Shown one piece after another: positions 1 through 11,409 of a stretch of 64,000 nucleotides of DNA (position 1 is its first letter; every line of letters starts with the position of its first letter). Origin of the DNA: Lyophyllum atratum (taxonomy: Eukaryota > Basidiomycota > Agaricomycetes > Agaricales > Lyophyllaceae); NCBI GenBank assembly GCA_014905825.1, contig JACGCN010000019.1, positions 310,001 to 374,000 on the forward strand, read 5' to 3'. A program made the translations under genes and the position numbers. Below the pieces are notes generated by a model, which was not told the DNA's origin, did no database searches, and saw nothing but the letters and a program-made list of their open reading frames with translations.

Positions 1-3000
1 TTCAGTTCGGCATGTTCTCCCTGTTTCTACGAGAAAAGGTACGTGGAGCTTCTTTGATACCCCCCTACCGGGTGACCTGACAGCGCGTCGCAGTTGTACA
101 TCGGTGAAGCGTGCTGGGCGTTCCTCTTCGGCGTCATCATCGGTGCGTCATACCCCCCTCCACTCACCGCCATGGAACTGACTCCTCCTGCACAGGCCCG
201 TACGGCGCGGGCATCTTCGACCCGCACCACTGGGGCGGTGCCTCGGAAGAGGTCACGAACACCATCACCCTCGAATTCACGCGTGTAGTACTGGCGATAG
301 GGGTCTTCGCCATCGGCGTCGAGCTGCCCAAGGCCTACATGGCCCGACACTGGAAGAGTCTCTTCTTCCTCCTCGTCCCCGTCATGACCTGGGTAAGTCC
401 CACCACTCCCATATATATAGAAGTGTTCTCACTCGGACATAGGGCTGGTTCGTCTCCGCAGGCCTAATCTACGCCCTCATCCCCGGCCTCAACTTCCTCT
501 CCAGCCTCGCCGTCGCCGCCTGCCTCACCCCCACGGACCCCATCCTCGCTGCGGCGGTCGTAGGCGGCAAGTGGGCCGACAAGCACGTCCCGGCGCATAT
601 ACGGCACCTGTTGGCGGCGGAGAGCGGGTGCAACGACGGCGCGGCGTTTCCCTTCCTCTTCATCGCGCTCTACCTCCTCCTCGACGCCCCAGACACGGGC
701 GCCGCCATCCGCGACTGGTTCCTCCTCCTCTGGCTCTGTACGTCTCTCTCTCTTCCAATGTATACGACCCAAAGTATTGATACATCTATACGGCAGACCA
801 GGTGATCATGGGTATAGTAATCGGCGCCCTCCTCGGCCTCACCTTCCGCTACCTCATGAAATTCTGCCAACGGCACAACCTCATCGACCGGCACTCCTAC
901 GTCGCGCAATACCTCTCCCTCGCCATGCTCACCATCGGCATCACCACCCTCCTCGGCTCCGACGACCTCCTCGCCGCCTTCGCCTGCGGCACCGCCTTCG
1001 CGTGGGACGGGTTTTTCAATCGCCAGACGGAAGAATCCGTATTCAGCTCGGTTATTGACCTCCTCTTCAACGTCGCGGCGTTTGTGTATGTGGGGGCGTG
1101 GATGCCGTTCGGGAGCTTTCAGGATGAGGAGTTGGGGTTGAGCGTGTGGAGGCTCGTCGTCATCGCCATCCTCGTCTTTCTCCTCCGCCGGCTCCCCGCC
1201 GTGGTGGCGCTGTACAAGTGGATACCCGATATCAAGACCTTCCGCGAAGCCATATTCAGCGGCCATTTCGGGCCCATCGGCATCGGTGCGTTCCCCCCCA
1301 GTTCACACCATCTCTCCATCACTAAACTAATCAAAAATCCCATCCACCCCCCATGTAGGCGCCGTATTCATCAGCACCCTCGCCAACGAGACCATCACCA
1401 AATCCACGCACGCTCGCCACACTTCCACCCCACAACTCTTACTCCTCGCACACTCCATCCAGCCCATCGTCGCCTTCATGGTCCTGTGCTCCATCCTCAT
1501 CCACGGCCTCTCCATCCCCTCCTTCTCCCTCGGACGCAGGGTCCACTCCGTCTCGAGAACGTGGTCGCGGCACGCGAGTATCAGCGGGGGCGCGCCGGAC
1601 TGGACTATGCAGGCGAGGAGGGTGGAGCGGGGCGCGGAGGATATTGTTATTAATCGGGATCTGGAGAGGGATTTGGAAAGGGGGGAGAGGGATTTGGAGA
1701 GGGGGGAGGTGGGGGCGCTGGGGGAGGTTGGGGAGGGGAAGGTGGTGGAGGGGAGGACGTTGACGTCGAGGGCGGGGACGTTGGAGAAGGATCGGGGGAG
1801 CTTTGCGTCGGAGAAGGAGATGAAGGAGTTGAGAGAGAAGGATGGGGAGCTTATGGAGGGAAGACCGGATACGCCGCCTGATGGGAGGGCGGGGGATGTG
1901 GAGTGGAGGGAGGGGAGGCATCATACTGTTATTGAACACCAGGACAGACCCGGGGAAGATGTACGTCCTCATTTCTCCCTGCTTTTTTACGAACACCCTC
2001 TCATGTGCCTCTGTGCTTTCTCTTTGATCTTTGCAGGTCGAAGTGGAGGTACTGAAAGACGAAGACTCCAGCACCCCAAGCCTCCCCGAACAGATCCGCA
2101 AATCCCTCCACCTCCTCGACGGGCTCAAACGCAGCGTGGGGCATCTACACGATCACCTCGGGCAGCCCGTGGGACACCAGGTCGCCGAGGTCCAGCGCGT
2201 GCTCTCCAACACCAACACCACCCCTGGTCCCTCAACAACAACAACCACGAGCCGAGGGGAGGAGGGTGAGGGGGAGGAGGAAGGAGGATGGACGTCGGAG
2301 AGTCCTAGCGAGAAGGGGTCTGCTACCACGGCGTCGAAGAGGCGGGGAGTGAAGATGAAGCCGACGAGGTCGCAGCCGCTGGGATCGATATCACGCAAAG
2401 GCAGGCAGAGGGGATCGATTAGGAGGGGGCACCCGCCGCCGGCTGCGGTACAAATACAAGACGAGACCCCGTCGACTTCTGCGTCGGGAGCGGGGACGCC
2501 TAGGAGTGGCACGCCGACGCCCCCGGACGATTCTGAAAGGCGCGGGCGCGGGCGCTCGCATGATGTGGCGCATCCGCATTTCGAGGCGTCGGAATCGGGG
2601 CGGTATCGGTACCCGCAGCGCCCAGGGACGGCACCAAGCGCCCACACCCGGACGCACAGACCCGGCACAGCAGACTCCCTCACCTCGACGCTGCGCCCGG
2701 GGACGGCGGACAGCTCGCTGAGGAATCATAGGGTGTCGCATATTAGGCTTATGCATTCGAGTCCGCCGACGAGGGAGGTGTCGCCGTCGAGGAGTGTTAG
2801 GTTTATGGATGAGGCGCCGAGGGGTGGGGGTGCGGCTGGGGTAGGGGGTGGGGAGGGGCAAGGGGAGGGGGGGGGAGGGGGGGCGTCCGGGGAGTGGGTA
2901 TGGTGGGAGTGGGAATGGGGGTGGGAGGACTTGAGGTGTTGTTGTCGTTGCTGTCGTTGTCGTTATGTTATCTCTTCATGCCCCGCCGCCTCCACGTTTC

Positions 3001-3098
3001 GTCTACGACTTTTGTATTTTATTGGAATAATGACTCGCTCACGGTTCACGAATCTATACGTTCCTGTCCCGTCTTTTTCTTTCTTTACTTTTTTTTAG
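1..3098 (+). CDS. Na+/H+ antiporter, fungal Nha1/Sod2 type (5' end outside window)
   Basis: Plasma-membrane exchanger expected to expel Na+ (and K+) in return for H+. Seven exons were read: up to 38, 94-142, 196-392, 443-737, 797-1285, 1359-1960 and 2037-3098; phases agree at every junction. The encoded part shows family hallmarks in order: LYIGEACWAFLFGVIIG, PYGAGIFDP, GWFVSAGLIYALIPG, ACLTPTDPILAAAVVGGK and LLAAESGCNDGAAFPF, then further hydrophobic membrane segments. Exon 6 leaves the membrane domain and runs into a long hydrophilic tail with imperfect RDLERGE repeats and, in exon 7, Ser/Pro/Arg-rich sequence, as in fungal Nha1 proteins. The last roughly 60 codons are extremely G-rich in the DNA and then turn Cys-rich, so the true stop or a last intron is uncertain. 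The start codon lies left of the window. Confidence 0.9.
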
Positions 3099-3560
3099 AT
3101 TTTGTTCTGGATGGTGCGTGCTTTCAATGGCTCTTGACGTAGGAGATGCGGTACAAAATGTAATATACACTGGATTTGGTAAACTTTGGCTCAAGTCGAA
3201 GGGTTGGAGGAGATGGGGATTCGATTGGCCGCCTCCTTGCGCATGCGGTTTTGTGCGATACCAAATGTTGTTATGACTATACTTAGGTGGGGTTTCCTCT
3301 TGTACCCAGCATGTAGACTGGCATGCACGACTATCTGGAGAGGGAAAATGACCACCTTCATATCGTGAGGGACCCTACCTGCAAGTCATATCCGAGTCGC
3401 CTCTTATGAGTAGTCGTGTCCGAATCGTCGTCGCTGGTCGACAAAATGGCATGCGTCATGCAAAGACCAAGTATAGGAATGGTGTGGGCTAGGTCTACTC
3501 ATGTGTACAGATGAAAAAAGTAATACACCTGGGATGAAATGTACAAGTCTCCGTGATAGT
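3099..3560. other. intergenic, convergent gene ends
   Basis: Space between the antiporter stop and the stop of the minus-strand ligase gene. Only short open frames without recognisable features; presumably the two 3' UTRs. Confidence 0.6.
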
Positions 3561-5811
3561 CTACAGCTTTCCCTTTACTCTCCTCGCTACATGATGCTCA
3601 TACTTATCCTGCAAGACTCTCCGCAATGTCTTCCCAGTGGGCGACTTCGGAATCTGAGTAGCCCGTCAATTCATGCATCAAGAATACAATCTCGAAGGAG
3701 ACTCACCTCCTTCACGACTTCGATTCCTCCACGGAGCCACTTGTACTTGCTCAGGTGCTCTTGATGCCACTTTTCTAGCTCTTTGATAGTAGCCGCAGCA
3801 CCGAGTTTCTTGCCCGCGTCGCTGAGAACGACCCATGCGCGGGGAACCTTCTCATCGGATGTGCGCCCGCCGCTCACGCCAGCCACCGTCGCGTCGGTGA
3901 TGAGTCCCCGTGGTTCCGCGAGAAGGACATTCTCGATCTCGACGGGCGAGACTTGGATGCCGGAGACCTTTAGCGTGTCCTGCATGAAGGGGATACTGGT
4001 GAGACGCGGTGGCTGAGGGCAACAGGCATCCGGCGACTGACCTTGGCTCTGTCCGCAAAGCTGCAATGTAAAAATCAATCAGCATCCGATGTCGGCATCA
4101 ATCAAAGAGCCGGCGGACGTACAAAAAGTATCCCTCCTCATTGACCCGGAACTTGTCCCCCGTGAGCAGCCATCCGTCGACAAAGGTCTCCCGCGTGGCT
4201 TTCTCGTTGTTCCAGTACCCAAGGGCGACGTTCTCGCTCCTGAGATACAGCTCCCCGACTTCGTTCACGTCCGCCTCTGTCCCGTCGTCGCGCACGATCC
4301 TCGCCTCCATACCTGGTAACAGGACGCCTGTGGATCCCGGCACATGCTTGAACCGTCCATTGAGGACCCCCGGATAGGGCTGAACGAGAGCGGCGATGGT
4401 CTACAGAGTGCCACGCGATTAAAAGGGGTGGTGGTTTGGGAGATTGAGGGGGCTCACCGCTTCGGACATGCCATAACCTGGTGTGTGGGGGTGAGACAAA
4501 AGAATGATGTGTCCAGACAGGGGGCGGACCTTCCGTGAATGTGGCGGTCTGAGGCACCAGGGACTGAATCTTTGTCGCGAGTTCCTGGGGCAGGTATGCA
4601 GCGCCGCTGCCCATTGACTGCACCGAACTCAGATCGGCCTTCTCAATACCAGGATGATTCACGAGCTGGTGGACAACCGAAGGAATCAAGGACAGGGATG
4701 TGACGTTATACCTGTAAATGGAGGATTATAGGTCATTTAAATCGTGCAGAACCAGGGCACGAACTTCGGAATTGTTTCTAGTGCGAGTTTGAGATCCCAT
4801 TTCGAAAGTAGCACGAACGTCATGGGGGAGAGGAAGGCGCGGAAACAGTACGTGTGTAGGCCGTAGGTGTGGTGAAGGGGCAGAAATGCAAGACCAACTG
4901 GGATTCCTTCTGGCGTATTGATTGGTGGAGGCTGGCAGAGGCGGACTGAATAGTAATTCAAGCGCGCGAGACCAAAGAAACGCACCGTATAGACTTCGCT
5001 CAATGCTTGTCCTGTCACGACGACCTGGCCGATAGAGTAGATTAAATTTCCATGCGAGATCATAACCGCTGCAGGCGAAACAGACCAGTTAGACAACAGT
5101 TAGAAGGAATGTTTGAAGGTAGATTGCCCTTGTGCATACCTTTCGGAAGCCCACTTGTTCCACTTGAGAAAATTAGATAGGCAAGGGTACTCTTCGTCGC
5201 ATGCCGAGGTGGAAGAATAGACATCTTGCGGGTTTCCGCCGCTTCAATCATTTCTGAAAAGCTCTTCCTTCCCTTCGCTCTACCGTCGAGGACGTATACC
5301 TTGCTCAAGGGTATGCCGACCGTCTGAGCAACAGGAAGTACCAAGGGAAGAAGCCGTGCGCTAACGAATAGCCTGGTCGCCTTGGACAGCTGGAGAGCAT
5401 GCTTGAGCTCGAAGGGAGTAGAGTAGGAGGAAATTAACGCGAAAGGTGTGGTGATGGCCAAGAGAGAGTGCACCAGTGTGATATAATCCTGATGTAGAGT
5501 TTCAACCCTGACATTTGTATTAACAGGGTCCACAGATAACGTACCACTGAGTTTTGATTAATGATCCCGACAATTTCTCCGTCCTCACCACGGATTCCAA
5601 GGCCGCCGTCAGAAATAGGAGCGCCCAGCGCTGTGGCACCAACCCGTACGCGCTGGACGAATTGGCGGAAACTCTTCTTCCTCCCAGTTTTTGCGTCGAT
5701 TAGATATGTAAAGTCAGGCCAGTCTGCCTGGTCTGGGCGGTTGAAGAATATGTGGTGCACGTTGCACTCTGGGTAGGCTGGAACCTCCGGGTAGGAAGAC
5801 TTGAGATACAT
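3561..5811 (-). CDS. AMP-dependent synthetase/ligase, 4-coumarate-CoA-ligase-like
   Basis: ANL-superfamily enzyme expected to activate an aromatic or fatty carboxylic acid with ATP and load it on CoA. Ten exons: 5811-5545, 5488-5140, 5068-4986, 4931-4765, 4711-4530, 4477-4458, 4400-4123, 4060-4042, 3979-3707 and 3653-3561. The joined length is divisible by three, about 576 residues, usual for 4CL-like proteins. Motifs seen in order: P-loop AYLIFSSGTSGLPK, GLAFLPLHHTYGLHTY, YGMSEAT (this straddles the 20-nt exon), LLTGDKFRVNEEGYF, DTLKVSGIQVSPVEIE, and the catalytic lysine in IPKSPTGKTLRRV. The start MYLKSSYPEVP matches the usual family N terminus. The protein ends in GKL, a poor match to the peroxisomal signal SKL. 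The acid substrate cannot be told from sequence. Confidence 0.9.
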
Positions 5812-8098
5812 AGCCGTCTAGAAGAAATCGCCGGCGTTCTTGGGCATCATGTAACCGCTCTACTTATAACTGGACATCAGGCAGACACATTCTGCAGTTT
5901 GGAGATGTCAGACAAGTGCCGGTGTAGGACGTACCCGCTTTACCGGGAAAATTTGGCCAACGTGACTTGCCGTTCTGCACCCGTGACTCGCCACAAGGGC
6001 GACGGGAAAACTGCTGACCCAGAAGACGCGTCGTAATCACAGCTCACAAGTCGAGAAGGCGGCCGCGAGCTCTGAGGATATCCGTGCTACCGTCAGTGAG
6101 TAGCTTCCAATAAACTGAACCTTTGTAACAGACGACAGTCGATCTGATATTGTGATACGTGGCAGGTGCTGTTAAAGGGCCTGTAACTTGTGGTATCTTA
6201 AAGCTCCATGTGAAGACGGTCATCCCGAATCGCGTCTAAAACGTCTCGGGCTGCCCAAGACTTCTTAAGAAGCCATCAAAGTCATTGTCGCCGTCATTAT
6301 ATCGAATCCATGCCATGGATCGTCCAGAGAACCCAGCATCAAATCAGCGTCGTCGCCTTCATCGCCCTGGCTTTTAACTTCCCAGGAGTAGCCCAAGGGT
6401 TGTCAGAGTCATCCCAGAAGCTCCCGGTGGAGACAGCCACGATGGAGTCTGCGGCCCCTCTCCATTTGCGATTTGGCTTTGGTGAAGTTCCCTGGATTCT
6501 CCCTGGCTCACTCGATGAGCGCAAACTTGTCCTTGGAATCAACTTTGTGGCACTGTCGTAACACGGATGAAAATGGGGTAAGTATACGTTGTCCGATGAG
6601 TCGCCCCTTTTCCCTGGAGGCCTTCGCTTGGCATGTCACCATCAATCGCTGTATCGCAAGAGCTTTGAAGTCAGTCCACATCTTTGAGGCTATACTTCGC
6701 ACAACCCATCACGCGCTCCTCGCACGGCAATTTTTCGAGCCCTCGACAGTTTATATGATGGAACGGCACACCAAATATCTAGGCAGGATGTCGCAGACGA
6801 TGCACAATACCATGTGCTTTGAGGGTGCGGACGGGGGTCCATGAACGCGATTAAGAGACCAGCGTCGATCGACTGGGTCACGCACAATCGGAAGCCGTCT
6901 ACCACGCCTCTTCCCGCTGGATACCAAGCATAGGCGGCACCCTCGTATCTAGGAGCCCCAAATGGATGTCGATGGAGAAATCATCGCATCCCATTGCGCC
7001 ATTCTTTTACCATTCGGTATTTCTTTGTACTCAATTCCATCACTGCCCCGGTTTCATATCTGCCACCGTTTCTTGATCTCCCATGTCAGATGTACATATA
7101 TATCATCCAAGGTTCAATAGTTATGCACGGTTCGCTCTGGCCTTGCCCGCGATGCCCGCCGTGGAAATAGGGCGTACGAAGAGTCATTATCGATCATCTT
7201 GCTACGTTGCTTACCGGGCGGCGGGTGTTGATGTCAAGTGCGGCGTCTAATGAGTCGTGACTAGAACTTGAATATTGGAACGATGATTCTTTATATGTTA
7301 CGATGGTGGTATTCTTGTAGGCATCCCCTGGGTGACTTTGTACCTTCAGCGTAGGATTCATGTGTTCCTTATCTTTCTTGTAACTGAAGGTGCGTTCCTT
7401 CTACAATAGTCAGTAATGCCCTAAGCGGGTGGACTGTGTCAGTGGCGATATCGGCGAGATGCTATGGAGATTCATGCCGACATGTTACGATCAAATCATA
7501 AGAGCACCTGCGTGTTCTTTCCCCTAGCTTTTTGTAATCCATTCAGCATGCCAGTCATTACAACGGAAGTGACACTAAAACACGTTTCATCAGCTTGTAG
7601 AACCTGGAATTAGGTCGGCCTGGCCCCCCATTCGCGGGGTGATCTCCCAAGTCAGAAGATGCGGTTATCGCAAGTATAGCTCTCACGACTCAAAATAGCA
7701 CTCCCATCTCAGGAAAATGTGCTCGAAGACAGGCCGAAGGTCCTGAAACTCTTCAAAGGCTCTTCCTCGGAATAGAACGATCTCCGCTTTGCGATCTGAC
7801 AAAGTATGGGGTGTCAAGAGCTGTGCGTTCAGGGATAGGTTCTTTGCTCACACAGTCAAATAAACGGGGTAAGCTTCGCCATGTTTACTTCCCGAAACTT
7901 CTGTTATACACACAGGGGTAGATTTTAGACGCCGAGTGACAAGTCAGTCAGATGTCCGCATCGGATTCATGGTCGACCTGCCTGCCATAATCAATTGAAT
8001 GGCCGCGTGATGGAAGTAACCTTAAGTGAATAAATATCACAGAGCTGGCAAGCAGCGCCGTTCTCTACATTCATTCTTTGCCTAGTTGCCTATCAGCC
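5812..8098. other. 2.3-kb stretch without a recognisable gene
   Basis: The first few hundred bases are the promoter side of the minus-strand ligase. Overlapping open frames on both strands at 6310-6905 (up to 123 codons) show no family motif, no convincing splice pattern and no repeated units, so I leave them uncalled; a decayed gene is possible. The rest, to about 8000, has only short frames. An AATAAATA-like TATA element lies about 70 bp before the ATG at 8099. Confidence 0.5.
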
Positions 8099-9047
8099 AT
8101 GCGGTCGTTACCCACCATGCCTAAGCTGCCCACCATGCCGTCGTTGCCTACTATGCCATCGTTACCTACCGTGCCATCGTTGCCTAAACAGATGCGGTCA
8201 TTGCCAACGAAAATGCCGTTGTTATCTGAAGCCGTGCAATCATCGTCGACCATGCAATCCTTGCAGTCACGTATACCGTCACGGTGGCGTCAAGCGCCGA
8301 AGTCTGAGTCGACGCCAGAAGGCACGGAATTGGAGCAGGAGGTCGCAGGGACAGAGCCTGAGGCAGACAAGGAATTAGGGCCTGGGACGGGTGAGGAGAA
8401 GCCCGAGATAGACGACGAGCCCGAGATTGATGAGGAGTCCGTGATATACGAGGAGCCCGAGATGGACGAGCAGGAAGTGCCTGGAACAGACGAGGAAGCG
8501 GAGGAGGAGGAGGAGGAGGAGGAGGAGGAGACGGAGACGGAGACGGAAGAGGGCGTCCAGAAGGAGGACACGGAACAAAAGGAGAACGAGGAGGAGAGTG
8601 ACAAGAAGGAAGATGACAAAGGGCTAGGCGAGGAGGACCCGGAGCTACTGGTACCGTCTCTGTCATACAGACCATACCAAGGTCGACGAAAGAGCTCTTA
8701 CTCATCGATCGACTCGGAGGGTGGGGAGCGAGTTGTCTTTCTCGCGACGAGGAATGTAGAGTCGAAGCTCCTTCGCTTGGCGGGTATCGCACCCGGGGTC
8801 GACGCCACGCACTGGGCATTGGTGATCGAGAACGTTTACTACCAACTCGATTACTCCAGGGAGAAGGGTATGATATATCTTTCCCATAAACGCTTCAGAA
8901 AGTGGAGGGTCTATACGAAGATTGGGGTAACGAAGCTGGGACATACTGATATAAAGCAACAAGGTAGGTTTCGATGTTGTCTGACGATCGATGTCTGGCG
9001 TATCTAATCGCGTTATAGCTGAAGCTCTTATAGCAACCATGCAAGAG

Positions 9048-9056
9048 CTTGGGGAC
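9048..9056 (+). repeat. target-site duplication, left copy
   Basis: CTTGGGGAC directly before the TAG terminus of the element. It is coding sequence of the host gene (codons for Leu-Gly-Asp). Confidence 0.85.
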
Positions 9057-9290
9057 TAGGCTCGTCCCCATCCGGCTTCACATCACATGACCACTCGCGG
9101 AACTCGTTAGATGCGAAGCCGGCTGGGACGTCTCGTCGGTGTTTTGGCAGAGCCCGCCAAATGTGACCTCGGGACTTCGTCAAAAAAAGTGGCCTCAACC
9201 TCGAAAAAAGTGCCAAAATTGAGTATACAGGAAACTGTTTTTAGAGTACATAGAACACGATGCAATAAAAATTACGAGGGCGATTTTTTG
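9057..9290 (+). repeat. left terminal inverted repeat
   Basis: Strong match to the reverse complement of 9711-9950 over its inner 170 bases with scattered substitutions; the outer 60 bases are more diverged. The exact inner limit is not sharp. Confidence 0.8.
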
Positions 9291-9710
9291 AGTGGAACTT
9301 CGTCATTGACAGGTGGACTTGGCGTGTGAGAGATGTTGTGGGCGCCTTGTCCTGGATTCAGCACTAATCCAGGGACTTGCGAGGTCTCTTGACCACGACA
9401 TATCGGGCCCGAGTTCAGACGACCACGCGGCCTCAGACGACGACGAAGGGATGCCCGATGACGAAGATATCTCCGAGATGGAACCGCCCATTTCGGGTAC
9501 GGAGGACGAGGAAGAGGACATGGATTTATTTGCCGAATCACCCACGCTGACTCGGTTTGACGCGGCCGACGTGGACCTGGACATGGATAACGAGTGGGAC
9601 CTTGATGGGGAGTATAGCGGTGAAGATTCGGACATGGAGGACGATGGGTGAGGGAGGGATGTGTGCCGGCGCACGGGCCTGCCTTCGACGATGACGAAGT
9701 TCAACTCAAA

Positions 9711-9950
9711 AAATTGCCCTCGTAATTTCCATTGTATTGTGATCTACGTACTCTAAAAATGGTTTTTTGTATACCCACTTTTGACACTTTTTTTGAGGTT
9801 GAGGCCACTTTTTTTGACGAAGTCCCGAGGTCACATTTGGCAGGGCCTGCCAAAACACCGACGAGACGTCCCAGTCCGCTCGCAAGCTCGCGTCTCGTCA
9901 CATGCTCAAAAATTAGCTAAGCTTGCGAGCGTGACTGGTTCACGAGTCTA
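9711..9950 (-). repeat. right terminal inverted repeat
   Basis: Partner of the left arm. It also contains a 12-bp perfect inverted repeat of its own: CGCTCGCAAGCT at 9877-9888 and AGCTTGCGAGCG at 9920-9931. Confidence 0.8.
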
Positions 9951-9959
9951 CTTGGGGAC
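9951..9959 (+). repeat. target-site duplication, right copy
   Basis: Identical CTTGGGGAC directly after the right terminus. The host reading frame resumes at the next base. Confidence 0.85.
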
Positions 9960-10142
9960 TATAACGTATTCATCAATAGTTGCCAAGAGTTTGCCAGACA
10001 GCTCTCTAAAGGAATTTCGCATACCCATCACTGGCCACCAGCTATAAAACTCCGTCGCGAGCTGAAAGCTGGAGTAGGGCATGCGCTAGAAAAGGCGGCG
10101 CCGTTTGTGCCGAAGGCGATGAAAGGGTTGGCCGCATCCTAG

Positions 10143-11409
10143 GCTTTCCCACCATGACTGTTCTTCCAATTTCCTATGCATTAATCGTTACTTGGATCGT
10201 CCTTGATACCGCTCGCCGTACGCCCCCCTGGGGCCTTCTTCACTCTTGTTTATTTTATGCTTGCTTACCCACTGCTGATCTTGGGGTGAATGGCTGCAAC
10301 AACAATCCCTCGAAACGCTAGGCTGTTACAATGGTCCATCAGAGTGGCTTTCGCTAGATTGATACTTCCTTTTACCATAATGGAAAACCGTGAACGGACT
10401 CTTTATTATCCTCATTCCATTCGAGGAGGTTGAGAATAAGACGGAAGGCGCCGAGCTATACGAAGGACGGGCGAGGGGAAGAAACACGATGAGCCGCGCC
10501 AGCATGCCGTGAAGCCCGTTCCTATGAATACCTTGTAAGCTGGTTCACGCACCGAGTGAGTGATGAGGGAGTGGTCATCACCAGGGCGCCATCTGGGAGG
10601 GCTCAGTAAGTACTGTAGTTTGATATCAAAACACGAAACAAGTCGCACTGACTCCCACTCGCACATACCCTTTCGGCATTGATGTTGTCCTCCACTTCCA
10701 TCTAACCGTTCCCAGTCCGTATTCATTTAGGGGTACCACGGTTGTCCTTTGCCAGCTTACATTGTCATGGGGGTGGAAGGAAGCGGGCGCCGTGCTAACC
10801 AAAGTTCAAACCGAAAGATCTGCCAATCATTAAACATTGTTTGAACATTTGGCAAATACAGGGATTTACCTTCAAAGCATTTGAATGAAAAAGATAGCGC
10901 TATGATGCAGAGCAAATATCTATAGTCACAGATTCATAGGAAAGCCAGTTGGCGGCTGAAGATGAAGCTTGATTCTGAAGTTCCTGCTACTTTAGTAGTA
11001 GGTTTTACCCCCCAGAACAGGTCACGTTCGCCATCAATTTTTTGTCGCCACGTTTCTGTTCGTCTCGTGACAGCTCTGTTCTAATTTTAATTATGATACT
11101 TCATCCTCCTATACTTCGTTTGGCAGGGACCGTCAACTGGTTCGTTCGCAGCCCTTCATCCTCCTATATTCAACTTCAAATTGTCCACTACGCTCGTGAC
11201 CATCCGCTTACACCGCGCCTCTGCAAACTCCAATCTCCCCCGGAGCGCGGCCCTCCCCATACCACCGGAAACGAGCCCGCCTCTTTACAACGCCCGAATC
11301 CCGCTCCGATTCGGGCACATCCCCTGCTGATAGTAGATACATCATGCGTTCCCTCCCCTCTCTCTCTAGTTCTTTAACGTCCTGGTTCTGAACGGGTCAC
11401 CTGGCTTAG
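10143..11409. other. intergenic, includes the unresolved 5' end of the next gene
   Basis: No family-recognisable frame. A 104-codon minus-strand frame at 10412-10726 lacks motifs. The first coding exon of the downstream eEF1B-gamma-like gene must lie here if that gene is intact, but I could not identify it. Confidence 0.5.

Larger units (their letters stand above)
9057..9950. mobile_element. 894-bp nonautonomous DNA transposon with long terminal inverted repeats
   Basis: The ends read TAGGCTCGT on the left and, reversed, TAGACTCGT on the right. Long inverted arms match strongly between about 9123-9290 and 9711-9880: both hold GGGACGTCTCGTCGG, AAATGTGACCTCGGG, a run of A before GTGGCCTCAACCTC, TTTTTAGAGTAC and ATTACGAGGGC. 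The outer parts of the arms match more loosely. It is flanked by 9-bp direct repeats, CTTGGGGAC. The middle encodes an open acidic frame (9313-9651) rich in Asp and Glu, perhaps the rest of a transposase, too short to act. A 9-bp duplication with long arms suggests a Mutator-like element; hAT or KDZ (8-bp duplications) are alternatives. Confidence 0.85.
8099..10142 (+). pseudogene. papain-like-fold protein gene split by a transposon near its 3' end
   Basis: Exon 1 (8099-8963) starts at the first ATG, MRSLPTMP; the upstream in-frame TTG is not a likely start. Residues 1-40 are SLPTMP-type repeats, then a long acidic stretch with poly-Glu, then a globular end with VDATHWALVIENVYYQLD. An intron at 8964-9018 leads to AEALIATMQELGD and a TAG at 9057-9059. 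That TAG is the first three bases of an inserted element (9057-9950). Skipping the element and one copy of the 9-bp duplication, the frame continues from 9960 for 60 more codons, YNVFINSCQEFARQL through KGLAAS, to a stop at 10140-10142. A His in HWAL and a Cys in NSCQEF would be the catalytic-type pair of an NlpC/P60-, PPPDE- or LRAT-like fold; this assignment is inference. The interrupted product lacks the Cys part. Confidence 0.8.

Noticed and set aside
3561..5811. Adenylating enzyme as part of a secondary-metabolite cluster
   Set aside because: It is a stand-alone 4CL-like ligase without carrier or reductase domain, and its neighbours are not biosynthetic.
6310..6905. Overlapping frames on both strands as a gene
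   Set aside because: No motif, no consistent splice sites, and similar open length on both strands.
8184..8819. Long minus-strand Ser/Pro-rich frame opposite the acidic repeat gene
   Set aside because: Mirror of low-complexity coding sequence on the plus strand; no splice or start logic of its own.
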